Positions 17,773-26,108 of a stretch of DNA of 64,000 nucleotides are shown in pieces (the first letter of the stretch is position 1; each line of letters begins with the position of its first letter). The DNA lies in contig CAJKGK010000016.1 in NCBI GenBank assembly GCA_905199445.1, positions 8,650 through 72,649 of the forward strand, read 5' to 3'. The notes under the pieces are model-generated. The model had not been told where the DNA came from and ran no database searches. It was given only the letters and a program-made list of their open reading frames with translations. Both the position numbers and the translations under genes were made by a program. Source of the DNA: an uncultured Lachnospiraceae bacterium. Its GTDB lineage: Bacteria > Bacillota > Clostridia > Lachnospirales > Lachnospiraceae.

Positions 17773-18468
17773 TTACTTATAGTCCTTCCCAAGCATCGCA
17801 AATACCGTTCTAAATATAGTCGCGATTTCCCCAATGAATGAAAATTTTTTTATACTCTCAAGGTTATATTCCATCTTTCTTGGAAGTATTTCTTCCACAT
17901 ACACCCGGTCCACATCATCTGCTGCTTCCAATAAATCAGCTTCATCCTTATATCTAATACTTGCCTCTGATGTAATTCCAGCTGGAAGAAGTAATGTTGC
18001 CATATATTCTGGCTTATATTCTTCAACATATTTTACAGCTTCCGGTCTTGTTCCAACAAAACTCATATCTCCGCTGATCAAGTCAAACACTTGTGGAAGT
18101 TCATCAAGACGACAATCTCTCAGTTTTTCTCCAACCTTTGTAATTCGACTATCATTTCCAACTGTGACGGCAGATCCAATCTTGTCCGCATCATTCACCA
18201 TTGTACGGAACTTATGTATTTTAAAATGCTTACCATTAGCAGTAACTCTCTCTTGACGAAAAAAAACTGGTCCTTCAGAATCTATCTTTATCCATATCGC
18301 TATAATTGCCATTGGTATTGACAGAATAATGAGAAGAACAATCCCACCTATAAGATCCACTCCCCTCTTCAAAGCAAGACTTATTTTTTTCTTTTTTAAA
18401 ACTTCATAATAAGATCTGACTTCATCATTTCTCATAAAATCCGGTAATTCTTCCCATTTTCTGAGCAT
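17773..18468 (-). CDS. Undecaprenyl-phosphate sugar-1-phosphate transferase, PglC/WcaJ-like
   Basis: The initiating enzyme: it transfers a sugar-1-phosphate to undecaprenyl phosphate. The bacterial sugar-transferase domain has one hydrophobic re-entrant helix (GVDLIGGIVLLIILSIPMAIIAIWIK) and the core motifs EGPVFFRQERVTANGKHFKIHKFRTM, CRLDELPQVFDLISGDMSFVGTRPE split over about residues 70-160 with the catalytic Asp-Glu pair in RLDELPQ. At 231 residues it is the short monotopic form without the extra membrane helices of WbaP. Together with the PglF-like dehydratase and the DegT aminotransferase it points to a bacillosamine-type first sugar. Confidence 0.9.
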   Translation of the reverse strand: MLRKWEELPDFMRNDEVRSYYEVLKKKKISLALKRGVDLIGGIVLLIILSIPMAIIAIWIKIDSEGPVFFRQERVTANGKHFKIHKFRTMVNDADKIGSAVTVGNDSRITKVGEKLRDCRLDELPQVFDLISGDMSFVGTRPEAVKYVEEYKPEYMATLLLPAGITSEASIRYKDEADLLEAADDVDRVYVEEILPRKMEYNLESIKKFSFIGEIATIFRTVFAMLGKDYK

Positions 18469-18569
18469 TATCTAATATCCTCTCTCTAAAAATACAATCC
18501 CAGAGTTCTACAATCTCAAATCACCTGTAGTCCTACACACATTGTGATATTCTTTTAGTTTTTCTATTT

Positions 18570-18695
18570 TTAAATAGCTTGAAACTCCTGATTATTTTTT
18601 GCATATTCTCTGACACGCAGAAATCTAAGTATATTACCTCTTATCTTGAATAATTCACCATAAAAAATAACTCTATTGATCTGATTTTCTTCCAT
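18570..18695 (-). CDS. Small open frame, 41 residues, unknown
   Basis: The gap of 323 bases between the DegT gene and the sugar transferase holds a short open frame beginning MEENQINRVIFYGELF and ending KNNQEFQAI. No strong ribosome binding site precedes it (the upstream bases are GGTAGTCA). It could be a small protein or the remains of a lost capsule gene. Nothing else is recognisable in the gap. Confidence 0.2.
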   Translation of the reverse strand: MEENQINRVIFYGELFKIRGNILRFLRVREYAKNNQEFQAI

Positions 18696-18791
18696 TGACT
18701 ACCATTTTATTTTTTGTTCAATATCAATAGCGTACACCTCACTTAAGTCAATAAGAAAATTAAAACTGCTTGCCTATCCCACACGCATTCG

Positions 18792-20048
18792 TTATAAATA
18801 CTCTTTAACTACATCTTTGAAATTCATAGCAACGTAATCCACATCCTCGTCCGTTAAACATGTATGAAGCGGGAATGAAATTAGATTCTCATAGTACGCA
18901 TAAGCATTCGGGAAGTCTTTAATATCCCATCCCATTGCCTTATAGGCTGTCATCATCGGAAGCGGTTTGTAGTGAACGTTTGTATTCACACCACGTTCTG
19001 CTAATTTAATAATGATTTCTCTCCTGGTTTCATCAGTGATTCCCGGTATTCTCGTGAGATACAGATGATTGGAACTTTGGAAATCATCTCCACAATGTAC
19101 AAGACGTTTTATCCCAAGCTCATCACACATCGCATCATATTTTGCAATGATTTCTTTTCTTCGTTCAAGCATTCCCGGGTAACGATCAAGCTGTCTCAAG
19201 CCAATGGCCGCCATAATATCTGTCATATTGCATTTATACCAGGGGCCGACAATATCATATTCCCACGCACCTAACTGAGTCTTTGCAAGAGCATCTTTGC
19301 TCTGACCATGAAGAGAATACAGCTGGAACTGCTTGTAAATTTCTTCGTTATCGATTCCTTCGATATCTCTCCATGTACTTGCTCCGCCTTCTGCTGTTGT
19401 AAAATTCTTTACAGCATGGAAACTAAAGGATGTAAAATCAGCGATTTCACCAGCCATCTTTCCATGTCTACTTGCACCTAACGCATGCGCACAATCAGCA
19501 AATACAAGAACACGTCCAATAGCCTGCTGAATTCTGGCGCCAAGGTCATTGCCTTCTTTTGCTTTAAATAAATCTTTTTTACGCTCAATAGCAGCATACA
19601 ACTGATCGTAATCACAAATAATGCCACCAAGATCAACTGCTACAACGGCTTTTGTTTTTTCAGTAATTGCCTCTGCAACTTTGTCATAATCCATTTCGCA
19701 ATTATCTTTCTGGCTATCTACAAAAATTACTTTTGCTCCACAATGAATTGCAGCAGATGCCGTAGCAGTATATGTATAGGCAGGCACAATTACTTCATCC
19801 CCGTCTCCTATACCACAAGTTCTAAGATTAAGTTCTTCAGCTGCAGTTGCAGAATTTAAGCATACTACTTTTGAAGTATGACAATACTCCGCAAGTCTGC
19901 GTTCCAATTCCTTTGTTCTGGGTCCGGTTGTAATCCAACCTGAGCGAAGTGCCGCAGAAACTTCCGCGATCTCAAGTTCGCTTATATCTGGCGGGCTAAA
20001 AGGTATATTTCTTCTAATTTTTTCATTTTTTGTATTAACATTTGTCAT
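18792..20048 (-). CDS. DegT/DnrJ/EryC1 sugar aminotransferase, PglE/EpsN-like
   Basis: A PLP-dependent aminotransferase that should place a 4-amino group on the 4-keto-6-deoxy sugar made by the PglF-like enzyme. From the chosen start the protein has 418 residues. Motifs: PFSPPDISELEIAEV, SGWITTGPRTKELE, the PLP phosphate region SATAAEELNLR, DCAHALGASRHGK, and the Schiff-base lysine in SFHAVKNFTTAEGG. I chose the ATG at 20048 because it has an AAAGGA ribosome binding site and the family N terminus starts there. An in-frame ATG at 20138 would add 30 basic residues unlike the family. The product is probably UDP-4-amino-4,6-dideoxy-GlcNAc. Confidence 0.88.
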   Translation of the reverse strand: MTNVNTKNEKIRRNIPFSPPDISELEIAEVSAALRSGWITTGPRTKELERRLAEYCHTSKVVCLNSATAAEELNLRTCGIGDGDEVIVPAYTYTATASAAIHCGAKVIFVDSQKDNCEMDYDKVAEAITEKTKAVVAVDLGGIICDYDQLYAAIERKKDLFKAKEGNDLGARIQQAIGRVLVFADCAHALGASRHGKMAGEIADFTSFSFHAVKNFTTAEGGASTWRDIEGIDNEEIYKQFQLYSLHGQSKDALAKTQLGAWEYDIVGPWYKCNMTDIMAAIGLRQLDRYPGMLERRKEIIAKYDAMCDELGIKRLVHCGDDFQSSNHLYLTRIPGITDETRREIIIKLAERGVNTNVHYKPLPMMTAYKAMGWDIKDFPNAYAYYENLISFPLHTCLTDEDVDYVAMNFKDVVKEYL

Positions 20049-20087
20049 ATCTAAGCATCCTTTACTTTTTTTATGCCGGATGATAAG

Positions 20088-20265
20088 TTGTAACAATCTT
20101 CTGTACGCTTTCTTTGATATCTTCTTTATTCTTATCATCTAACAAATCATCTGGCTCCTGCAAAACCTTCTCGATATCAAATGGTATAGGACATCCAATA
20201 TAAATTAAGTCATTCTTATTCTTGGTTATTCCTATTTTTAAAAATCCCCCCTCTTTATACCCTTT
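20088..20265 (-). pseudogene. Possible 3' remnant of a lost gene upstream of the DegT aminotransferase
   Basis: One minus-strand frame is open for about 58 codons and ends TTYHPA-stop at about 20090, reading GGFLKIGITKNKNDLIYIG and then CPIPFDIEKVLQEPDDLL. It has no start codon and is preceded by an in-frame TAG. It reads like the C-terminal part of a real protein, but I do not recognise the family. It may also be chance. Confidence 0.3.
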
Positions 20266-20554
20266 CTAAAGAATGTCCCCCGGAAAAACATTTTTTAAAA
20301 TTGTCATTTGATCTAATTGAGTTCCATTTGATTTATCAAAAAACCAAACGAACTCAATCCAAAATAAGTATTAAATTTAGTTTTAAAACAAACAATTTAT
20401 ATAGAACTTCGTATATAATTTTTATAAATTATATCCTTTTAATTTTTTTATTTAAAAATTCTTCAAATAAACGCAATTTAATAATTACATCATTTTATAT
20501 GCTTTTATAAAATAATTCTCAACGATATGATTTATAAAAATATTATTTGATAAA

Positions 20555-20630
20555 CCCCCCCCCGTAAATACTGTATATAAAAGCGCCTATGTCCCAAAAA
20601 CCAAGGCTATGCATGGCACTTTTATATACA
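20555..20630 (-). repeat. Long inverted repeat and G9 homopolymer in the capsule operon
   Basis: Arms at 20572-20591 and 20612-20630 (TGTATATAAAAG-C/T-GCC core) pair over about 18 bases, with a ~20-base loop. No T-tract follows on either strand, so it is not a standard terminator. Nine consecutive C residues (G on the transcribed minus strand) lie at 20555-20563, just downstream in the transcript. The rest of the 20139-20676 gap is AT-rich with no gene. Confidence 0.75.
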
Positions 20631-20676
20631 ATAGGGGTTAATCCCAGGTATTACCACCAGGACCTTTCTTATGTTC

Positions 20677-22506
20677 TTACCCCTTCATCTGATACTCCGG
20701 CACAATTTCTTTGACGAGTGCCTTAATGTTATCACATTCTCCCCAGGCTTCTTTATTCAGTCTGTCCAGGCTGGCTTTAAGCTTAACGCCGTCCACCGGC
20801 AGAGGATTTCCGATAAAGATTCTCTGGTTGGCTGTCTTTTGCAGGCCTTCCTCGGCCATGAGCAATTCTTCATAAAGCTTTTCTCCGGGACGCAGACCCG
20901 TAAACTCGATTTTAATATCCACATCCGGGGTAAAGCCTGACAGACGAATCAGATTTCTGGCCAGATCTACAATTTTAACCGGTTCTCCCATGTCCAAAAC
21001 AAAGATCTCGCCGCCCTTGGCATAAGCACCGGCCTGAAGAACAAGGCTGACCGCTTCCGGTATGGTCATAAAATAGCGGATAATATCCGGATGTGTAACG
21101 GTCACCGGGCCGCCGTGTGCAATCTGTTTTTTAAACAAAGGAATGACGCTGCCGTTGCTGCCCAGCACATTTCCAAATCTTACGGCTGTAAAGATCGTGT
21201 CACTTTTCTGCGCATACATCTGGATCACCATCTCGCAGAGGCGTTTACTTGCGCCCATAATATTGGTTGGGTTCACAGCCTTATCTGTAGAAATCAGTAC
21301 AAAGCGTTTTGTATGATATTTATCTGCCCGCATTGCTGTTTTATATGTACCAATCACATTGTTTTTAATAGCCTCATTGGGGCTGTCCTCCATCAAAGGC
21401 ACATGCTTGTGAGCGGCCGCATGATAAACAATATCCGGACGGTATGTTTGGAATACATATTCCAGACGGTTGCTGTTGCGCACCGAACCGATGAGAACGG
21501 TCAGATTCAAATCCGGATACTTATATTTAAGTTCCTGCTGAATATCGTAGGCATTATTTTCATACATTTCAAAAATAATCAGCTGCTTGACCTTATGTGC
21601 AGCCAGCTGCCGACACAGCTCACTGCCAATAGAACCGCCGCCGCCGGTGACAAGAACAACCTGGTCCTTGACATATCCCAGCACTTCTTCTATATTCATA
21701 CGAATAGGATCCCGTCCCAGCAAATCTTCGATTTCCACATCTCTTAGCTGGGAAACGTTGACCTCACCGTTGACCAGCTGATAAATACCGGGAACCGTCT
21801 GAACCTGACAGCCTGTATATTTACAAATATCCAAAATTTCTTTTTTATCCTGCTGACTGGCTGTGGGAATCGCCAGAATAATTTTATTGATTTTATACTT
21901 TTTTACAGCTTCATCAATATGTTCCCGTCCGCCGACAACAGGAACCCCATTAAGATATTTTCCTTTTTTATGAATATTGTCATCAATTAAGCATTTGACA
22001 ACATCCATAATTTTATCGCTTGTCCGGTATTCCTTCAGCAAAGCCATCCCTGCGCCGCCGGCACCGATAATCATTACATTTTTCCGATTTGCCGACGCCC
22101 GGCGTTCACCGGTCATTTTAAAACGACGTAAAAGTCGATAGGACAGACGAATAAAAGCTGTATACATAAACAGCAGCAGCCAGCCAATCATATAAAAGCC
22201 AATGGGCATTCTTTCAAAAACAATGACTGTAATGATCACTGTTAATATAATTGACAGCATTGTCGCTGAAAATGTCCGTATAACTTCCGTTATTCCCGCA
22301 TACGTCCATATACTTTGGTAAAGTTTGAAAACACAGAACACAAGCAACGTTACAACAATACACACTGCCACAAAATACAGATAACCAATACCATAATTCT
22401 CAGGTATTTCCTGAAGCTGTAAGTCAAACCGGAACCAAAGTGCCAATCCAAAAGACAAAATGATTCCAATAACATCGAATACCGCAATTAAAAGTTTTCT
22501 TTTCAT
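20677..22506 (-). CDS. Membrane-bound UDP-GlcNAc 4,6-dehydratase, PglF/CapD-like
   Basis: A 609-residue protein with about four N-terminal membrane helices (residues 5-110), a first Rossmann-like domain (NVMIIGAGGAGMALLKEY, about residue 143), then a catalytic extended SDR domain (VVLVTGGGGSIGSELCRQL, about residue 288; STDKAVNPTNIMGASKR with the catalytic Lys; RFGNVLGSNGSVIPLF). Family members convert UDP-GlcNAc to UDP-4-keto-6-deoxy-GlcNAc without C5 inversion, the first step to bacillosamine or to D-FucNAc-type sugars. The DegT aminotransferase and PglC-like transferase are the next genes of the operon, consistent with the bacillosamine route. Length and architecture are normal. Confidence 0.9.
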   Translation of the reverse strand: MKRKLLIAVFDVIGIILSFGLALWFRFDLQLQEIPENYGIGYLYFVAVCIVVTLLVFCVFKLYQSIWTYAGITEVIRTFSATMLSIILTVIITVIVFERMPIGFYMIGWLLLFMYTAFIRLSYRLLRRFKMTGERRASANRKNVMIIGAGGAGMALLKEYRTSDKIMDVVKCLIDDNIHKKGKYLNGVPVVGGREHIDEAVKKYKINKIILAIPTASQQDKKEILDICKYTGCQVQTVPGIYQLVNGEVNVSQLRDVEIEDLLGRDPIRMNIEEVLGYVKDQVVLVTGGGGSIGSELCRQLAAHKVKQLIIFEMYENNAYDIQQELKYKYPDLNLTVLIGSVRNSNRLEYVFQTYRPDIVYHAAAHKHVPLMEDSPNEAIKNNVIGTYKTAMRADKYHTKRFVLISTDKAVNPTNIMGASKRLCEMVIQMYAQKSDTIFTAVRFGNVLGSNGSVIPLFKKQIAHGGPVTVTHPDIIRYFMTIPEAVSLVLQAGAYAKGGEIFVLDMGEPVKIVDLARNLIRLSGFTPDVDIKIEFTGLRPGEKLYEELLMAEEGLQKTANQRIFIGNPLPVDGVKLKASLDRLNKEAWGECDNIKALVKEIVPEYQMKG

Positions 22507-22531
22507 ATCGTTCTCCCTGTTTTCTGTATTT

Positions 22532-23365
22532 CTAATTTCCGCTATGATGTCCTAACAAATTAATCACTATAGCGCAAACCAAAATTAAAGCGCCATAAAC
22601 CCCTGCTGTTACAAAAAAAGTCTGAAGTCCGCTATTTATATACAGCTTCGAAAAATCGCCCAAAAGTCCGGCATTCGCTGCCGCCATTTCACTTATTCCA
22701 GTAATCATACCAATCACGGGAACACCTGCGGTCATGATACCTGCAGCCACCAAACTACGAATCAGATAAGAGAGGGTTTTTCTTCTCATTTTTACAAGGA
22801 AATAAATAAAAATCACCCCTGAAATACCGATCGCCAGCCCTACACAGCCCAGTCCCAGGCACACAGTCTGATAAAAATCCCGGATTTCTTTATAATAAAT
22901 AAAAAAGTTTTGCTGAGCAGTTCTTATAAACGCCTGATCAGCCTGATCGAGGTAATTCGTAAACGCCTCGGTCTGAATCCAGGATTTTGAAATGCCTTCA
23001 TTTTCCATATATATATATACCGATGCACGAATGAAATCCGACATCAGCGTTTTATTCAATTCTTCAGAATCAACACCATGAATTTTTCCTGTTGTATACT
23101 TTTTTAGTGTACCCGATAAATCAACCTCAGCCTCAAGTCCGTCAAGAACCTGTATCGGAAGTCCCGCCTGTTCTGTCAGTCCTGCAATCTGATCCATAAT
23201 GTCTTCCGAAGCGGATTCATAAAATCCGCTTTGTTCCAGAAGATTTAAAACATGACCTTCATTGAGGAAAGACAGTTCCATAGAAAAACCCCATCCGGCC
23301 ATAGTAAACATGATGGACATAATAAATGCTGTGATGATCATTAATTTTTTTCGTTGTTTTCCCAT
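22532..23365 (-). CDS. Unknown membrane protein of the capsule operon
   Basis: A 277-residue protein of no family I recognise. It has an N-terminal membrane segment (residues 7-27), an external region of about 130 residues rich in acidic and polar residues (HVLNLLEQSGFYESASEDIM), then three hydrophobic segments near residues 172-193, 205-225 and 248-270. The layout suggests an extracytoplasmic sensor or assembly domain held between helices. It lies between the sortase gene (11 bases) and the PglF-like gene (25 bases), so it belongs to the operon. Its role in surface protein anchoring or polysaccharide export is unknown. Confidence 0.7.
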   Translation of the reverse strand: MGKQRKKLMIITAFIMSIMFTMAGWGFSMELSFLNEGHVLNLLEQSGFYESASEDIMDQIAGLTEQAGLPIQVLDGLEAEVDLSGTLKKYTTGKIHGVDSEELNKTLMSDFIRASVYIYMENEGISKSWIQTEAFTNYLDQADQAFIRTAQQNFFIYYKEIRDFYQTVCLGLGCVGLAIGISGVIFIYFLVKMRRKTLSYLIRSLVAAGIMTAGVPVIGMITGISEMAAANAGLLGDFSKLYINSGLQTFFVTAGVYGALILVCAIVINLLGHHSGN

Positions 23366-23376
23366 ATTTAAACATC

Positions 23377-24078
23377 CTATTTCATAAAGTAATCTGTCAA
23401 TTCAATATCCGGTCCGGATAATTTTTCAGTATACACAAAGAAGCGATGGTCTCTGCGTCCTGACGGACGGCTGAATGGATAACAGGTATAAAGTACCAGC
23501 TCACCATTTTTCTGATCAAGGTGACAAGCTTCTACTTCTGTCTCTTCTATAATCGTATATTCTGTCACTTTAAATTCATACGTCCCATATTCTGTTGTTA
23601 TCGTAATAATATCCCCGGCCTGAATATGCTCAAGCACATGGAAATAGGTCTCTGTATGACCCGAAATTAATGTTGTTCCTTCGGTTCCGGGAATCCAGCT
23701 GCCTGGGTAGGTTCCAATGCCCATATCCAGGACCGAATCATTGTCTCCAAAATACAAAGGCGCACTCAGCCCGATGCGTTCACACACAATCGTTCCGTAT
23801 TGATCGCCGATATCAGGTTCAGAAACAGATTTTACGGGCACATACTTATCCGGCTCTGTATCTGAAGACACATCCCCGGTTTGACTGGGTGTTGCTAAAA
23901 CCGGCTCAATCACCACAGAATCGACAATATCCCCAGTCCGAAACAGCGTAAAAAAAACAGGTCTCTGTGAATCAATAATCGGTTGAAAAACCAGAAACCA
24001 CAGCCCTGCCCCTAAGATGATGAAGATTGCCGGCATAATTATATATGCCGACAACCAACCTGTATGCTTTCTTTTCAT
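23377..24078 (-). CDS. Class D sortase
   Basis: A membrane-anchored transpeptidase of 233 residues. One N-terminal membrane helix (residues about 10-31) is followed by the sortase barrel. The catalytic triad is visible: His141 in LISGHTETYFHVLE, Cys199 in LVLYTCYPFSRPSG and Arg212 in RRDHRFFVYTEKL. The TCYPF motif is typical of class D. It should cleave a C-terminal sorting signal and join the protein to cell-wall peptide. The gene directly upstream in the operon, 11 bases away, encodes a secreted protein with a sorting-signal-like C terminus, its likely dedicated substrate. Confidence 0.88.
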   Translation of the reverse strand: MKRKHTGWLSAYIIMPAIFIILGAGLWFLVFQPIIDSQRPVFFTLFRTGDIVDSVVIEPVLATPSQTGDVSSDTEPDKYVPVKSVSEPDIGDQYGTIVCERIGLSAPLYFGDNDSVLDMGIGTYPGSWIPGTEGTTLISGHTETYFHVLEHIQAGDIITITTEYGTYEFKVTEYTIIEETEVEACHLDQKNGELVLYTCYPFSRPSGRRDHRFFVYTEKLSGPDIELTDYFMK

Positions 24079-24089
24079 TATCCAGTCAC

Positions 24090-24614
24090 CTATGCAAACA
24101 TTTTATGATGTTTTGCATATACAACTGTACCACCAAAGGCTGCTGCGCAGATACCTGAAATTGCAAATAAAGATGCAACACTGCCGCCGGTCTGTTTGAT
24201 GGGATCATTTTCACCGTTTTCGTTGTAAACAACTGTTACAACACCATCCTCGGTATAGGTTACATGAATTCCTACAGCTTCACATGCCGCTACAATGTGA
24301 TTGATCAGCTCCTGACGTAACGCTGTTCCGCTGCGTACAGCATCCACGCCGTGCAGTTCAATCTGCGAACGAACATATTCGATTTCTTTCAAAGCTGCTT
24401 CATACTGTTCGTCCGTAATTGTCCCTGTGTAATTTTCCACAGATGCACGAACATTTTTGTATGACTGAGTTTCTGTTACCCCAAGCGATCCTGCCGCCTC
24501 ATCCATAGCCGCAATCAAATCTGTCTTCTTATTCGAAGCAAAAACTGTCATTGATGATGCAAGAACAAGAATCATGGTAAGCAGCAGTGCCGCTTTGCGC
24601 TTAAGACTTTTCAT
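24090..24614 (-). CDS. Secreted surface protein with a sortase-type C terminus
   Basis: A 174-residue protein with a signal peptide (MKSLKRKAALLLTMILVLAS then SMTVFA-S). The mature part is small and acidic, with two helical stretches (residues about 32-125). The C terminus reads PIKQTGGSVASL, then a hydrophobic helix, then YAKHHKMFA: the order of a sorting signal (motif, helix, basic tail), with IKQTG in place of LPxTG. I chose the ATG at 24614 because a GGAAGGG ribosome binding site lies just upstream; a TTG seven codons earlier has none. The class D sortase is the next gene. Its role on the cell surface is unknown. Confidence 0.78.
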   Translation of the reverse strand: MKSLKRKAALLLTMILVLASSMTVFASNKKTDLIAAMDEAAGSLGVTETQSYKNVRASVENYTGTITDEQYEAALKEIEYVRSQIELHGVDAVRSGTALRQELINHIVAACEAVGIHVTYTEDGVVTVVYNENGENDPIKQTGGSVASLFAISGICAAAFGGTVVYAKHHKMFA

Positions 24615-24675
24615 AATCCACCCTTCCTTTCTCAAGCTTCATTATTACTGAATTTATTAAAATAAACAGTAATCA

Positions 24676-25350
24676 TTACTCATAGTTTCCATAATATTTG
24701 CCGTAATAGCCTTTTTTATGGACCTCAACTTTATTAAGAACAGCACCTAAAATCGGACACTGTGAAAGCATCAGCTGCTCTTTGACCTTCTTAGCCAACT
24801 TCCGTCCGGTTTTATTATCCTCAATAACCATCAATGCGCCATCACATTTTTTTGCAATCAGCGCAGCATCAATCACAGACCCCAGTGGCGGGCTGTCGAT
24901 AATAATATAGTCATAAACCTTTCTTAATGCCTGAACCAGCATCTCAAACTGTTTCCCCCCTAAAAGCTCTGCCGCATTAGGAACTCTTGGTCCAGAAGTA
25001 ATCAAATATAAATTTTTAACATTTTCTACTTTATAAAAAATATTATCTACATTATCCTGGCCCGTAAGGAAATGACTCAGCCCCCGCATCACCTGATCCG
25101 GATGATATCGGTTTAAAAATACAGATTTACGAATATCTGCATCTACATAAACAACCTTTTTTCCTGACTCTGCCAGAGATTTTGCCAGCTGAAAAGAAAC
25201 TTCAGACTTTCCCTCTCCTGGCATGCAGCTTGTGACAACAATCGTCTTCACATCAGGCCCGCTGAAGGTTATATTTGTTCTAAGTATTTTGTAGGCCTCA
25301 TTCACCTGACGATTTTCCAGACTAACACCGCTTAAAGTAATATTCTGCAT
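24676..25350 (-). CDS. cpsD: Capsular tyrosine kinase, CpsD/CapB type
   Basis: Cytoplasmic BY-kinase of 224 residues that autophosphorylates and, with its membrane partner, controls polymer length and export. Walker A is SCMPGEGKSEVSF (Lys48), Walker A' is VVYVDADIRKSVF and Walker B is YDYIIIDSPPLGSV. The C terminus carries the tyrosine cluster KKGYYGKYYGNYE that is normally phosphorylated. The partner CpsC-like protein is encoded three bases upstream. No cognate CpsB/YwqE phosphatase gene is seen in the window. Confidence 0.92.
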   Translation of the reverse strand: MQNITLSGVSLENRQVNEAYKILRTNITFSGPDVKTIVVTSCMPGEGKSEVSFQLAKSLAESGKKVVYVDADIRKSVFLNRYHPDQVMRGLSHFLTGQDNVDNIFYKVENVKNLYLITSGPRVPNAAELLGGKQFEMLVQALRKVYDYIIIDSPPLGSVIDAALIAKKCDGALMVIEDNKTGRKLAKKVKEQLMLSQCPILGAVLNKVEVHKKGYYGKYYGNYE

Positions 25351-25352
25351 TT

Positions 25353-26108
25353 CTAACGTTCCTCAGCCTTTCTGTGTTTATTGCTTTCTGTTTTCTGAGG
25401 CAGAGACAAGCTCTTGTTTTTATTTCCCACCTCAGGAATAAGCGCCAGCGTATTTAATCCCAGATAACGCTCAATGTCTTCTTCGGAACGAATCTTATCA
25501 TTCATAATAAACATTACGGAAATAACCGCTGCCGCAGCAAATGCACCTGCCAGGCCACCAAGAATGATATTTTTCTTCAGACTCGGACTGTCCGGATATT
25601 TGGGAAGTGTGGCACCCTCGACAAGCGTCGGGCGTTCCGCAGACATAATTTTCGGAATACTGTCAATGGTTACCGAAGCCAGTTCGTCTGCAATTTCTTT
25701 GGCTGTTTGAGGCACCGGATGCGAAACCTTTATGCGAAGAATACGGGTTCCGTCCTGATTGGACACACTGACACAGCTGTTTAACTGTTCATATGTCATA
25801 TTCAATCCAAGATTGGTAATCACGGCTTCCAGATTCGGCCGGCTCTTCACAAGAACCTCATAATCCCCCGCCAGCTGGCTGCCCAGCTGTAAATCAGACA
25901 CAGAAACCACTGCTGAGGAGGAGCCTGTAATATACAGCATCGTGGATGAGCTGTAAATGGGTGTTACCAGTACCGCTGTATAAATTCCAAAGGCCGCTGC
26001 TCCGGCTATAAGGCAGATCACAATCAGCCACAGCTTTTTCTTCAGAGCTTTCAGCAGAGCGACCAGATCAATCTGCATATCGTCATTTTCTTCAAATTGT
26101 CTTTCCAT
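25353..26108 (-). CDS. cpsC: Polysaccharide co-polymerase/BY-kinase activator, CpsC/YveK type
   Basis: Wzz-family protein of about 251 residues with two membrane helices (residues about 25-48 and 175-195) and an extracellular domain between them (IYSSSTMLYITGSSSAVVSV). The C-terminal cytoplasmic tail should contact and activate the CpsD kinase. The signature P-x2-P before the second helix is present (PKYPDSPSLKKNIILGG). I prefer the ATG at 26108 because GGGAG lies six bases upstream. An ATG at 26126 in the same frame would add MQWEKY. The start overlaps the end of loaP, so translation of the two was coupled. Confidence 0.9.
   Translation of the reverse strand: MERQFEENDDMQIDLVALLKALKKKLWLIVICLIAGAAAFGIYTAVLVTPIYSSSTMLYITGSSSAVVSVSDLQLGSQLAGDYEVLVKSRPNLEAVITNLGLNMTYEQLNSCVSVSNQDGTRILRIKVSHPVPQTAKEIADELASVTIDSIPKIMSAERPTLVEGATLPKYPDSPSLKKNIILGGLAGAFAAAAVISVMFIMNDKIRSEEDIERYLGLNTLALIPEVGNKNKSLSLPQKTESNKHRKAEER

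Noticed and set aside
20049..20138. 30-residue N-terminal extension of the DegT aminotransferase
   Set aside because: The internal ATG at 20048 has the better ribosome binding site and matches the family start; the extension is basic and unlike homologues.
21091..21747. A 218-codon plus-strand open frame
   Set aside because: It is antisense to the well-supported PglF-like dehydratase and has no family resemblance.
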